Part shown: piece after piece, positions 20,786 through 31,894 of the stretch | How positions within the stretch are numbered: the first letter of the stretch is position 1 | Layout of the letters: every line of letters starts with the position of its first letter | DNA from: Gliomastix tumulicola | Taxonomy: Eukaryota; Ascomycota; Sordariomycetes; Hypocreales; Bionectriaceae | Assembly: GCA_001599755.1 (NCBI GenBank) | Contig: BCHX01000003.1 | Location: forward strand, 1,795,015-1,859,014 | Reading direction: 5' to 3' | Length of the DNA: 64,000 nucleotides | Notes under the pieces: model-generated | What the model saw: the letters and a program-made list of their open reading frames with translations, nothing else | Databases searched by the model: none | Told to the model about the DNA's origin: nothing | Program-made: the position numbers and the translations under genes

Positions 20786-22444
20786 ATGTACTCCGCGGGC
20801 TACGGGTTTGGGAACGCTCCTCCCAACTTCAACAACGCTGCCGCCGCCGCCGCCGCCGCCCCACAGCCGCCCGGTGCGCAACAGCAACAGCAGCAACAGC
20901 AGCAGCAGCATCAGCATCAGCATCAGCATCAGCAGCAGCAGCTCATGTACAACCAGCAGCAGCAGTTTGCCGGCATGGCCTCCCAGGGCTTCGGGCCCGG
21001 CGGCGCGACGCCCCAGATGATGTCGGGGAATCCTGCGGGCATGATGCAGAGCGCCGGCATGCCGCACATGGCGGCCAACGGGCAGAGTAAGTGTGCAGCG
21101 TCCTTGTGTACCCTTTCCCTCATCCTTTTAAGTGTCAGCGCTTTCCCATCTTTGTCTGGTTAGCGGTGTCTCTTCCCTTTTTTCCCCGTTTTCTCCCCCT
21201 CTGTACCTCTGGCATTGAAGCTGACGGGCGTTCGGTTTTTGTTAGTGGCAAATTACCAGCAGCCGCAGTTCGCAGGCGCGCCGTACGGTCAACCTATGCC
21301 CACGCCGATGAACGCTCAGAACTTTGGCGGGCCGAATAATTTCATGATGGCGGGAGGCGGCATGCAGGGCTTCCCGATGAACCAGGGCGGGATGCCGCAG
21401 CAGAGCCCGCAGATGCTGCAGCAACAGCAACAGCAGCAGCAACAGGCGCAACAGGCACAGCAACAGCGGATGGCTCAGGCTCAGGCTCAGGCTCAGGCCC
21501 AGGCTCAGCAGCAGCAGCAGCAGGCACATCACCCGGCCATGAACCAGGCGTCGACGCCGCAGAGACCGCCCAGCGCCGCCCACAGCACGCCGTCGAACGC
21601 GATGGCCGCCCAGCAGGGCCAGTTCCAGCCCCCGCAGCAGCCGAATATGCAGAACCAGCAGATGCCCAACTTCCAGCAGCACGCCGTCGAGAACGTGACG
21701 CCACAGACGCCCAACTTCCCCCAGAGCCAGCTCCCTCAGCAGCAGCAGCAGCAGGCACAGCCCATGGGCGGCAATGTACCCTCGAGCCCGGGAGCCGAGG
21801 CGCGGGACAAGGAGCGCTTTGCACTCTTGCTAGACATCAACCATGAGCTTCTTTACGAGTCGATACAGATCCAGACATCGCAGCAGGAGATTAAGAAAGA
21901 GCTCATTGCTGAGGGGAAGCTCACACCGGGTCGGGAGCACACAGAAGAGGAGACGCTTCTCCAACAAGATTATGTCCAGTAAGATCCCCTCGCATCAGAT
22001 GATGTTTCTCTTGCTAACAAGCTTTTGCACAGGTGCATGCGTCGGTTACAGGCAAACCTGGCCTACATGGCGACGCTGGCAGACAGGAAACCAGACACGA
22101 AGCCGTCACCGTGCCCCGCCTTCCTGACGGCACCCAACCTCACATTATCCGTCAAGCTACGAGCTCAGCCCATTGTGCCGGAAGGCGGCGACTACAAGAT
22201 CGACTCCGTCACGGACAGGGAAGAGCGCGACATTGCCATCAAGGAGCTGTACTCCCGCCTGCAGGCTTGCTTCCCGGGCATTGACCCGAGCAAGGAGCCG
22301 GCCTTCCGCCCGACAGGGATGGCAGGCCAGAAGGCACCAGGGAACCCGGGCTTCGCTCAGGCCAGCCCGACTGCTCAGAAGACGCCACAGATGACGAACA
22401 TGCCCATGCCCGGAGGGCACGGGCACAGCGTCATGGGGCAATAG
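20786..22444 (+). CDS. Glutamine-rich SSXT/SS18-type protein, probable SWI/SNF subunit
   Basis: Three exons, 20786-21086, 21246-21978 and 22033-22444, with donors GTAAGT and GTAAGA, give 481 residues. The N-terminal 240 residues are low-complexity: poly-Ala, poly-Gln/His, and Met/Gly/Gln-rich stretches including an imperfect AQ repeat. From about residue 285 comes an SSXT-like helical domain: RFALLLDINHELLYESI..., then DYVQCMRRLQANLAYMATLADRKPD. This aligns with the SS18 QYQQMLHTNLVYLATIAD core. The intron between exons 2 and 3 lies inside this motif and splicing restores it. SS18 and yeast Snf11 are SWI/SNF chromatin-remodelling subunits, so a nuclear co-activator role is likely. The Pro/Gly/Met-rich C-terminus has no recognised domain. 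Confidence 0.75.
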
Positions 22445-24159
22445 CCTGAAAAGTGCGCCCCTGTGTGACTTGACTCACCGCTGTGGTGTTTGAAGCGAGT
22501 TGCTTGACAATGTTGAGCTACTACTAATATCCGATAGCTGCTGTGCTTTATGCGCTGGGCAAAGCGCACTGGTGTGTTTGAATTTGGGCGTCCTAAACTT
22601 TTTGGTTACTGATCCTACTACTTATATCTATATTCTACTATCTGTCTACCGTTTTGTATATATTTAGCTGGCATCTGGGGACGGAGGAAGGGCTGGAGTC
22701 TTTGGGCCAAGGCATTGGGCGGCATACTCTTTTTCTTTGATCAAAATGCATCTTGTATAACTATTGCTTTCGCCCCCTCAATCATGCTCAATATAGCTAT
22801 AGACGTCATGCAATGATGCCTGCGAGGGTGCCTATCCTATCCCCTGACCTCGGGCCTGGAGTCCGAGATAGGATTTGGGCGATGGATCACTCTCACCAAT
22901 GAGCTTACAGAAGTTGCATACCGCTTGTTTCATGCAGATGCAATAATTCCCAATCTGGGTCACCGAAAGAAAATCTCGTTCGGGTGGCGAGCATCGGAGG
23001 GCCACAAAGAGGTAAAAAAAAAAAAGTCGGCAACTGGAGGTTCATGGTTACTAGTATTTAGGTTGTGGCCATGACAGGCATGAGTTCACAGTGGAAGAGG
23101 GGCAAGCTGCATGCTGGCGGGGTAGCAGCCCAGGGCTTCTCTCAGTGTGAGTGCTGCCCTCCTGGGGAACGACGGTGGGAATTGCTGCATTAGCACGCCT
23201 GAACTAGGGTGATCTTGCTCACCGCATCTCTGACTTGATCGTGTGCTTAGCCAGGCAGGACCTTGTGGCGGAATGAGATGCATGGAAAAAAAATCGAGCA
23301 CGAAAAAAAAAATTCAAGGTGCAGGCCTGACCGCATGCGAACTAGCGGGACCCATATCTCCGGGCTGCCAGCACCATTCGGCGCCTCACCGGCCTGAGGG
23401 GCTTTTTCCAGAGGGGTTCTGAAAGTCTTCAGAGGGACCGCCTGCCATTGGCCAATGTGTTAGCGTGGCGGCGGGGTCGTAGCGTCGATGTGGTGGGATG
23501 CAGGTGCGAGGACGGAGTAGAGGGGAGGTACACCCCGATGGTGATTTTGTGAGAGTCGACTTGCTGATACTTGGGGGCAGATGCCAGCCAGGGGGGCTGC
23601 TTTAGGTTGGGGGGGACGAAGAAAAAAAGTTGCAAGCTGTGAAAATACATACGAATCATCCATCCCTGTGGTGGGAGGCTCTCCTTTTCTCTTGTCACGG
23701 GGCGGTGACAGAGAAATCACTGAGATCCATTGCAGGAGGCCTACTAGTTTTGGAGCATGGAATCACAGAGCAGACTAAGTTGATGCTGAACAGTTCAAGG
23801 TGGCTGGCTACAACCAGGCGGGCGCTGCTGCATCCCACATGTCATTGTCCAGGGTTGCCACAGGATCTTCGGTACTTGTCAGAGCTCAACGTAATCGCAG
23901 CACATCGCCGTGTAAGCGCAGCGCATCATTGGTCTGAACCTGCACAACTTCCCACTGCAATTCTCGAGGTGGTGGCTCAATTACCACCCATCTCTGCCCT
24001 GTATAAGCACAACAGCACGCTAGGGCTAGGCGCTGAGTCTGATTCAGCTTGGGGGCTAAACTTCAGTGCAGGTACCGTTGGATTGCACCGTCCAGCTTTG
24101 AGTCTTGAGCCGTCCCGTCATTCTGTTACCCCNCCNCCGAACTTTCGGACGTTAGGCTA

Positions 24160-24232
24160 CTTTTTTTTTTTTTTCCCTTCCCTTCTTCTGTTTTTTCTCT
24201 TTCCCTTCCTTTCCTCTCCTCCTCCTCTTGTT
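24160..24232 (+). promoter_or_regulatory. Oligo-T/CT-rich promoter tract of URA2
   Basis: A run of T followed by about 60 nt of almost pure pyrimidine lies 60-135 nt upstream of the URA2 ATG. Such CT tracts mark the core promoter or transcription start region of well-expressed fungal genes. Confidence 0.5.
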
Positions 24233-24259
24233 TGGATAAAACCAAACTTGAGAGACGGC

Positions 24260-24283
24260 ATGATACTCTGCAACCCGCAGTAG
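24260..24283 (+). promoter_or_regulatory. Short upstream ORF in the URA2 leader
   Basis: ATG at 24260 opens a seven-residue frame (MILCNPQ) ending at TAG 24281-24283, only 12 nt before the main ATG at 24296. If it lies in the transcript, which its distance from the CT tract makes likely, it could lower or regulate main-frame initiation. Confidence 0.45.
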
Positions 24284-24295
24284 ACCAGAGAGATC

Positions 24296-27200
24296 ATGTC
24301 TGTCCAGCTACAACCCCCCTCCTCGGCTCGCCTGACTAGCGATGACGGGCTCATCTGCCTCGAGCTGGAGGATGGCTCGACCTACCAGGGCTACAGCTTC
24401 GGTGCTCCCAAGAGCATTGCCGGCGAGCTCGTCTTCCAGACCGGCATGGTAGGCTACCCAGAGTCGGTGACCGACCCCTCCTACCGCGGCCAGATCCTGG
24501 TCATCACCTTCCCCCTTGTCGGCAACTACGGTGTCCCCTCGCGGGAGACGCTCGACGAGCTGCTGGGGGACCTCCCCGCGCATTTTGAGTCCTCGCAGAT
24601 TCACATTGCGGGTCTCGTCACCGCCTCGTACTGCGGCGAGGACTACTCCCACTTCCTCGCGAGCTCCTCGCTCGGCACCTGGCTCAAGGAGCAGGGCATC
24701 CCCGCCATGTACGGCGTCGACACCCGAGCCCTCACCAAGAGGCTCCGTGAGAAGGGCAGCATGCTCGGCAGGATGCGGCTGGAAGGCGGCAGCCTGACCA
24801 ATGGCGCTGCCAGCGGTGCCGCCAACGGCCTGGCCCACGCCCGGCCCTCGCTCGACTACTTCGAGGCGATCGACTGGGTCAACCCCAACGAGGACAACCT
24901 CGTGGCGCAGGGTGAGTGATTCATTCCATGCACCGTTCCGATGTTGTGGCTGTTCGTAGGCTTACCAATTTGTCGTATTTCTGTAGTCTCCATCAAGGCG
25001 CCTAAGCTCTATACGCCGCCCTCGTCTGTCGCGGCCCGAAAACACCCCTCCGGTCGAACGATCCGCGTGCTCTGCGTAGATGTTGGTATGAAATACAACC
25101 AGCTGAGGTGCTTCCTCAAGCGCGGTGTGGAGGTCTTGGTGGTCCCCTGGGATCATGACCTGACCAAGGAGGAGTACGATGGCCTCTTCATTTCGAACGG
25201 ACCTGGTGACCCGGCTGTTCTCGACAAGACCGTCCAAAACATTGCCTCTGCTCTGGAGAAGAACCAGACCCCCGTCTTCGGCATCTGCCTGGGCCATCAG
25301 CTCCTGGCTAGGGCCTCTGGCGCCTCCACGAAGAAGATGAAGTTCGGCAACCGTGGCCACAACATCCCCTGCACCAGCATGGTGACTGGAAAGTGCCACA
25401 TCACTTCCCAGAACCACGGTTTCGAGGTGGACGCTGGCAGCCTGCCCGCTGGCTGGAAGGAGCTCTTCGTCAACGCCAACGACGGCAGCAACGAGGGTAT
25501 CATGCACACGGACAAGCCCTACTTCAGTGTTCAGTTCCATCCTGAGAGCACTCCTGGGCCTCGAGACACCGAGTTCCTGTTCGACGTCTTCATCGACACC
25601 ATGGTGAGCTGCGCCGAGACACCGGCCCTGCTGCAGAAGCCGGTCAGCTTCCCCGGCCTCACTCTCAAGGAGAACGAGGATCTCCATCCCCGTGTCCACG
25701 TCAAGAAGGTCCTTGTCTTGGGAAGCGGTGGTCTCAGCATTGGCCAGGCTGGCGAGTTTGACTACTCTGGTAGCCAGGCCATCAAGGCTCTCAAGGAGGA
25801 GGGAATCTACACCGTCCTCATCAACCCCAACATCGCCACGATCCAGACGTCCAAGGGTCTCGCGGACAAGGTGTACTTCCTGCCTGTCAATGCGGACTTT
25901 GTTCGCAAGGTCATCCACTACGAGCGTCCGGATGCCATCTATGTGACTTTTGGTGGCCAGACGGCTCTCCAGGTCGGTATCCAGCTCAAGGATGAGTTTG
26001 AGGAGCTTGGCGTCAAGGTCCTCGGAACCCCCATTGATACCATCATCACGACTGAGGACCGTGAGCTGTTCGCTCGCAGCATGGAGGCCATTGGCGAGAA
26101 GTGCGCCAAGTCCGCATCTGCAAACAACATTAACGAGGCCATGACCGTGGTCAAGGATATCGGGTTCCCCGTTATTGTTCGCGCTGCCTACGCCCTCGGC
26201 GGTCTGGGAAGTGGCTTTGCCAACAACGAGGACGAGCTCAGGGATCTGTGCAACAAGGCCTTCGCTGCCAGCCCTCAGGTCCTGATCGAGCGCAGCATGA
26301 AGGGCTGGAAGGAGATTGAGTACGAAGTCGTCCGTGATGCTCAGGACAACTGCATTACGGTTTGTAACATGGAGAACTTCGATCCGCTCGGCATTCACAC
26401 CGGCGACTCCATCGTTGTTGCGCCGTCGCAGACTCTGTCCGACGAGGACTACAACATGCTCCGAACGACTGCTGTCAATGTCATCCGACATCTCGGCGTT
26501 GTCGGCGAGTGCAACATCCAGTACGCGCTCAACCCCTTCTCGAGGGAGTACTGCATCATTGAGGTCAACGCACGTCTCTCGAGATCGTCTGCTCTCGCGT
26601 CCAAGGCTACCGGCTACCCGCTTGCCTTCATCGCCGCTAAGCTGGGTCTCGGCATTCCTCTCAAGGAAGTTAAGAACACCGTCACGAAGAAGACCTGCGC
26701 TTGCTTTGAGCCGTCCCTGGACTACGTGGTCGTCAAGATGCCCCGATGGGACTTGAAGAAGTTCACTCGTGTGTCTACTCAGCTTGGATCTTCCATGAAG
26801 AGTGTGGGTGAGGTCATGAGTATTGGCCGATCCTTCGAGGAGGCCATTCAGAAGGCTATCCGGTCCATCGACTTCCACAACCTGGGCTTCGGCGAGACCC
26901 CTGCCCTGATGAAGATTGACGACGAGCTGCAGACGCCTTCGGACCAGCGCCTCTTCGCTATCGCCAATGCGATGCACGAGGGCTACACTGTCGACAAGAT
27001 CTGGGAGATGACCAAGATCGACAAGTGGTTCCTCACGAAGCTCAAGGGCCTCAGCGACTTTGCCAAGGAGATGCAGAGCTTTGGCACCGCTGATATTGCC
27101 AAGTCTCCTGAGACTCTGCTCCAGGCCAAGCGTCTTGGATTCAGTGACCGTCAGCTCGCCAAGTTCTGGAGCTCCAACGAGATCGCTGTGAGGAGGCTGC

Positions 27201-29933
27201 GTCTCGAGGCTGGCATCCATCCCTTCGTGAAGCAGATCGACACTGTCGCCGCCGAGTTCCCGGCCTTCACCAACTACTTGTACCTCACCTACAACGCTTC
27301 TGAGAGCGATATCGACTTTGAAGACCAGGGTGTGATGGTGCTCGGCTCGGGTGTCTACCGAATCGGTTCCTCCGTCGAGTTCGACTGGTGCTCTGTCCGC
27401 GCCATCCGCACCCTCCGAGCCTGCAAGTTCAAGACTGTCATGGTCAACTACAACCCCGAGACTGTCAGTACCGACTACGACGAGGCTGATAAGCTTTATT
27501 TCGAGAACATCAACCTCGAGACCGTCCTGGACATCTATCAGCTGGAGAAGTCAAGCGGCGTCCTCGGCGCCATGGGTGGCCAGACCCCGAACAACATTGC
27601 TCTGAACCTGTTCCGTGCCGGTGTCAAGGTTCTAGGCACATCGCCAGAGATGATTGACACTGCCGAGAACCGCTACAAGTTCTCGCGCATGCTTGATCGC
27701 ATCGAGGTTGACCAGCCCACCTGGAAGGAGCTTACCAGCTTGGAGGAAGCGGAAGCTTTCTGCAACAAGGTCTCCTACCCCGTCCTCGTCCGCCCTTCCT
27801 ATGTCCTGTCTGGCGCTGCCATGAACACGGTCTACTCTCAGAGAGATCTGGAGAACTACCTCGCTCAGGCTGCCGATGTGTCTCGGGAACACCCCGTGGT
27901 GATCACCAAGTACATCGAGAACGCCAAGGAGATTGAGATGGATGCTGTCGCTCTGGATGGCAAGGTCGTTGGCCATTTCATCTCGGAGCACGTCGAGAAT
28001 GCCGGTGTGCACTCGGGAGACGCGACCCTCATCTGCCCGCCGCAGGATCTGGAGCCTACGACGATCCGCCGCATTGAGGAGGCTACGCGCAAGATTGGCG
28101 CTGCGCTGAACGTGACAGGCCCATTCAACATCCAGTTCATTGCCAAGGACAACGACATCAAGGTCATCGAGTGCAACGTCCGTGCTTCTCGCTCGTTCCC
28201 ATTCGTATCCAAGGTCATGGGTGTCGATCTCATCGAGATGGCTACCAAGGCTATCATGGGCCAGCCCTTCCAGGAGTACCCTCCCTCCGACCTCACCCCT
28301 GGCTGTGTCGGTGTCAAGGTGCCCCAGTTCAGCTTCTCCCGACTCTCTGGCGCTGACCCTGTCCTGGGTGTGGAGATGGCTTCCACTGGTGAGGTCGCCT
28401 GCTTTGGCGTGAACAAGTACGAGGCCTACCTCAAGGCTCTCCTGTCCACTGGCTTCAAGATCCCCAAGGCCAATATTCTGTTGTCCATCGGATCCTACAA
28501 GGACAAGAAGGAGATGCTCCCCTCTATCCAAAAGCTCCAGGATATTGGATACAAGCTGTTCGCGACTGCTGGTACGGCCGATTACCTGCAGGAGCATGGC
28601 TTGTCTGTCCAGTTCCTCGAGGTCCTTGGCAGGGACGAAGACAAGGACTCGGAGTTCTCTCTGACCCAGCATCTGGCTAAGAACACGATCGACCTATACA
28701 TCAACCTGCCATCCAACAACAAGTATCGCCGCCCTGCCAACTACATGAGCAAGGGTTACCAGACGCGACGAATGGCAGTCGATTACCAGATTCCGCTAGT
28801 CACCAATGTCAAGAACGCCAAGATTCTCATCGAGGCCATCGGCCGTCAGTTCGACCTGGAGGTTTCCAAGCGCGACTTCCAGACGAGCCACAGCACGGCG
28901 CAGGTGGAGGCTCCTACGAAGACGTCCCTTGAGCAGCTCCTCTCTCAGGCCACGTCGTTCAAGAAGTCGCACGTGCTTTCCGTGAAGCAGTACACGAGGG
29001 CCGACCTCCATCTGCTCTTCACTATTGCACAGGAGATGAGGCTTGGTGTGCAGCGTGAAGGTGTCCTCGACATTCTCAAGGGCCGGGTCCTGTGCACTTT
29101 GTTTTACGAGCCATCGACTCGCACCTCTGCGTCCTTTGACGCCGCTATGCAGCGCCTGGGTGGACGGACTGTCGCCATTGCGACATCCCACTCCTCCGTC
29201 CAGAAGGGCGAGTCTCTCCAGGACACCCTGCGAACGCTTGGGTGCTACGGAGATGCCATTGTGCTGAGACACCCCGAGGAGAGCTCGGTGGATGTCGTGG
29301 AGAAGTTCAGCTCCGTGCCTGTCATCAACGGCGGAAACGGAAGCAAGGAGCACCCGACTCAGGCATTCCTGGACCTTTTCACCATCCGAGAGGAACTGGG
29401 CACGGCCCAGGGTCTGACCATCACCTTCCTCGGTGACCTCCGATACGGCCGGACGGTGCACTCGCTCGTGTACTTGCTCCAGCACTACCAGGCTCAGATC
29501 CAGCTCGTGGCTCCCAAGGGCCTGGAGCTGCCGGACGAGATCAGGGATCAGCTTGCGGTCTCGGGCAAGCTCCTGGTCGAGTCCAACGAGCTCACGCCGG
29601 AGATTGTGGCCAAGAGCGACGTGCTGTACTGCACGAGGGTCCAGAAGGAGCGATTCCCCAGCGAGGCCGAGTACGAGAGGGTCAAGGACTCGTACCGGGT
29701 GGACAACGCGACGCTCAAGCATGCCAAGAGCACCATGGTCATCATGCATCCCTTCCCCAGGAACGAGGAGGTGGCCGAGGAGGTGGACTTTGATCAGCGG
29801 GCGGCGTATTTCAGACAGGTGAGTCCTGAACGATGGGCCGTGGGAACGGGCATGAATGCTAACAGTGACACAGATGCGATATGGCCTCTACTGCAGAATG
29901 GCGCTCCTCGCGCTCGTGATGAGCGAGGCTTAG
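24296..29933 (+). CDS. URA2: Ura2-type carbamoyl-phosphate synthase / aspartate carbamoyltransferase
   Basis: Three exons, 24296-24911, 24987-29818 and 29874-29933, with GTGAGT donors, give 1835 residues. Domains in order: CPSase small subunit/glutaminase (about 1-430; nucleophile Cys in GICLGHQ near residue 304, FHPES near 391), then two ATP-grasp synthetase halves (about 460-1400; GLSIGQAGEFDYSG, then VYRIGSSVEFDW), then the MGS-like allosteric domain (DLYINLPSNNKYRRP). The ATCase follows (about 1530-1815; YEPSTRTSASFDAA, SVQKGESLQDT, HPTQAFLDLF, GDLRYGRTVHSL, MHPFPRNEE). The last exon encodes MRYGLYCRMALLALVM, the conserved ATCase end. It catalyses the first two steps of pyrimidine synthesis and the family is feedback-inhibited by UTP. 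Yeast Ura2 is about 2214 residues; the catalytically dead DHOase-like domain between MGS and ATCase is missing here. Homologues: pyr-3, pyrABCN. Confidence 0.96.
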
Positions 29934-30496
29934 ACGATTTGTATGGTACTTACTATATGTACTACACACACAGGACACACCATGGGAAACCAGAGGAGAT
30001 TGGGTGGAATCAATCCGGTAAAATGTGCGGGTTAGAAAAGTTGTTCCTTATTATAACGTAGAATGATGTTTCATGCATGACGACTGGGGCGTAACTTGAA
30101 CCGTTTTAAGGCGTTGAGTTGCGCGTGTGTTTTGAGGTTACGATATCTCGAGGGTATACGTGTATGTGGCATGCATGCATGTATGGCGTTGGTTTTAGGT
30201 GGTGTTACATTATATAGATCTTGGGTATAGCATATAGTGTATAATATGTATGTGTTATATGTTGCGTGTTGCGTGTGTGTGTGTATTTGTGTGTGTGGTG
30301 TGTGGTCTAGAATGTTCGTGATTTGTTCCATGCAGCATTTTAATGAATCATCGTGGGGGTCGATTGGACGAATTAAAAAGTCTCTCACGTCATGTCGTGC
30401 CATTTCACCACCAAGAATCACCTCACGCTTCGTGTTTGCTTGACAACAACGCGCAAGGCACCGCCACGCTCAGCATCTTCCTTCTCTATTTAACGG
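29934..30496. other. Intergenic region with TG-rich microsatellite
   Basis: 3' UTR of URA2, then an imperfect TG-rich/TATG stretch at about 30160-30305 and the PDX3 promoter. No supported ORF. Confidence 0.5.
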
Positions 30497-31435
30497 ATGA
30501 GGATCTCACTCAGCATCTCGTCGAGCCTATTACTACTACAACGTCCGCACAGAAGGAGGGTATTATTCTTCTTCTTCACAGCATCTGCAAGAATGGCGCT
30601 CCACTCCGCACCGGATCCGAGTAAACTCATCTGTAAGACTCATTCACCCCCCCTTCCCCCACCATCCCATGATTTATCTGCTAATGACTCTTGTACAGTC
30701 GCCCCCGCGGGCTCCCAGGCTCACGGCCAGGCAGAGCAGTTCACCCGCGGCAAGCTCACGCGCGCGGACCTCGACCCGTCCAGCCCGATCCCGCAGTTCC
30801 ACGCCTGGTTCTCGCGCGCGCAGGCCTCGGGCCAGGTCCCGCACCCGGAAGCCTGCGCCCTGTCCACGGCCTCCCTGCCCTCGGGCCGCGTCTCCAGCCG
30901 CATGGTGTACCTCAAGGAACTGGAGGCTCCTCCTCCTCCTCCTGCAGCGGGGACGGGGAAGGCTGCCGGGGGGTTCGTGGTGTATTCCAACTTCGGGACG
31001 AGTCGCAAGGCGGCGGACCTCGAGGGCAATCCGTACGCCAGCCTGCTCTTCTTCTGGGAGGCGCTGCAGCAGCAGGTGAGGGTGGAGGGCAGGGTCGAGA
31101 GACTGACGAGGGAGGAGAGCCAGGCGTACTTTGACACGCGGGTGCGCGGCTCGCGGATCGGCGCGTGGGCGAGCCGGCAGAGTCAAGTCCTGGAGCCGAC
31201 TGGCAAAGAAGATGATGACGATGGGCGTGCGCAGCTGGAAGGGTGGGTGGCCGAGGTGGAGGAGCGGTTCGCTGGCGAGGAGCAGATCCCCGTGCCCGAG
31301 TTCTGGGGCGGCATCAGGATCATGCCGGAGAGCGTGGAGTTCTGGCAGGGGCGGGAGAGCAGGCTGCACGATCGGTTCGTGTACGAGAGGGAGGAGGGCG
31401 GGGACGAGTGGACGTTGAAGAGGCTGAGTCCTTGA
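30497..31435 (+). CDS. PDX3: Pyridoxamine 5'-phosphate oxidase
   Basis: Two exons, 30497-30632 and 30699-31435, flank a 66-nt intron (GTAAGA, acceptor TACAG). Splicing replaces a proline-rich in-frame stretch with KLIFAPAGS. The product is 290 residues from ATG 30497, or 258 from ATG 30593 (MALHSAPDPSK). Family features: FHAWFSRAQ, ACALSTASLPSGRVSSRMVYLKEL (FMN-binding strand), the FGTSRKAADLEGNPYASLLFFWEAL segment, VRVEGRVERL, the SRIGAWASRQSQ loop and the C-terminal WQGRESRLHDRF. The enzyme oxidises pyridoxamine or pyridoxine 5'-phosphate to PLP with FMN and O2. The longer start adds an Arg/Ser/Leu-rich segment that could target mitochondria; the shorter start aligns better with yeast Pdx3. 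A Pro/Ala insert interrupts the second strand. Confidence 0.92.
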   Translation: MRISLSISSSLLLLQRPHRRRVLFFFFTASARMALHSAPDPSKLICKTHSPPLPPPSHDLSANDSCTVAPAGSQAHGQAEQFTRGKLTRADLDPSSPIPQFHAWFSRAQASGQVPHPEACALSTASLPSGRVSSRMVYLKELEAPPPPPAAGTGKAAGGFVVYSNFGTSRKAADLEGNPYASLLFFWEALQQQVRVEGRVERLTREESQAYFDTRVRGSRIGAWASRQSQVLEPTGKEDDDDGRAQLEGWVAEVEERFAGEEQIPVPEFWGGIRIMPESVEFWQGRESRLHDRFVYEREEGGDEWTLKRLSP

Positions 31436-31894
31436 TAATATAACTATAGTAGTCATGGGAGATAGATGGTCTAGGAAAAGTAGAAGGCTTTTATGAAGAA
31501 GCCATATTATAAACTACCAAGGGGATGCCACGTATAGAGCGGCTGGCTATATCTGATCCAATGAACCCAACAGATGTCCTCACTCGGTCCCTTATACTCC
31601 AAATACATAAAAACAATGTGCAGACAGGCCAATTTCGCTAAGATGGAGAAAACCAATGACAATCAACGCCGCCAAGAGCCGAAAATGTCCCCCTGAGGGC
31701 AGATCAAACAGAACAAAAAAAAGGAAAAAACAGATGGCATCCCGACGCCAGTGCGGTATAATGTGAATGACAAGAAGGGTGGCCCAACAATAATCAATCA
31801 GGGTATCTGATGCCTTTCCCATCCGGCCGAATAAAGCAAAGATGGACGCTCAAAAGAGGGACAGATAGATAGATATATATATGTCCTCATAAAA
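31436..31894. other. Gap between convergent genes
   Basis: 3' ends of PDX3 (+) and the cyclin gene (-). AT-rich and no coding potential seen. Confidence 0.5.

Larger units (their letters stand above)
22445..24295. other. 1.85-kb intergenic region with two ambiguous bases; URA2 promoter
   Basis: Left part: 3' UTR of the SSXT-type gene. Right part: URA2 promoter with a T-run and CT-rich tract (24160-24232). Bases 24133 and 24136 are N. The long + frame 23630-24283 crosses these Ns and has no domain. No other gene seen. Confidence 0.5.

Noticed and set aside
23630..24283. 217-codon + frame before URA2
   Set aside because: Runs through ambiguous bases and the CT-rich promoter, without features; only its last seven codons matter, as a uORF.
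24962..27220. 752-codon minus-strand frame
   Set aside because: Antisense shadow of the URA2 coding exon; no domains, Leu/Val/Asp-rich.
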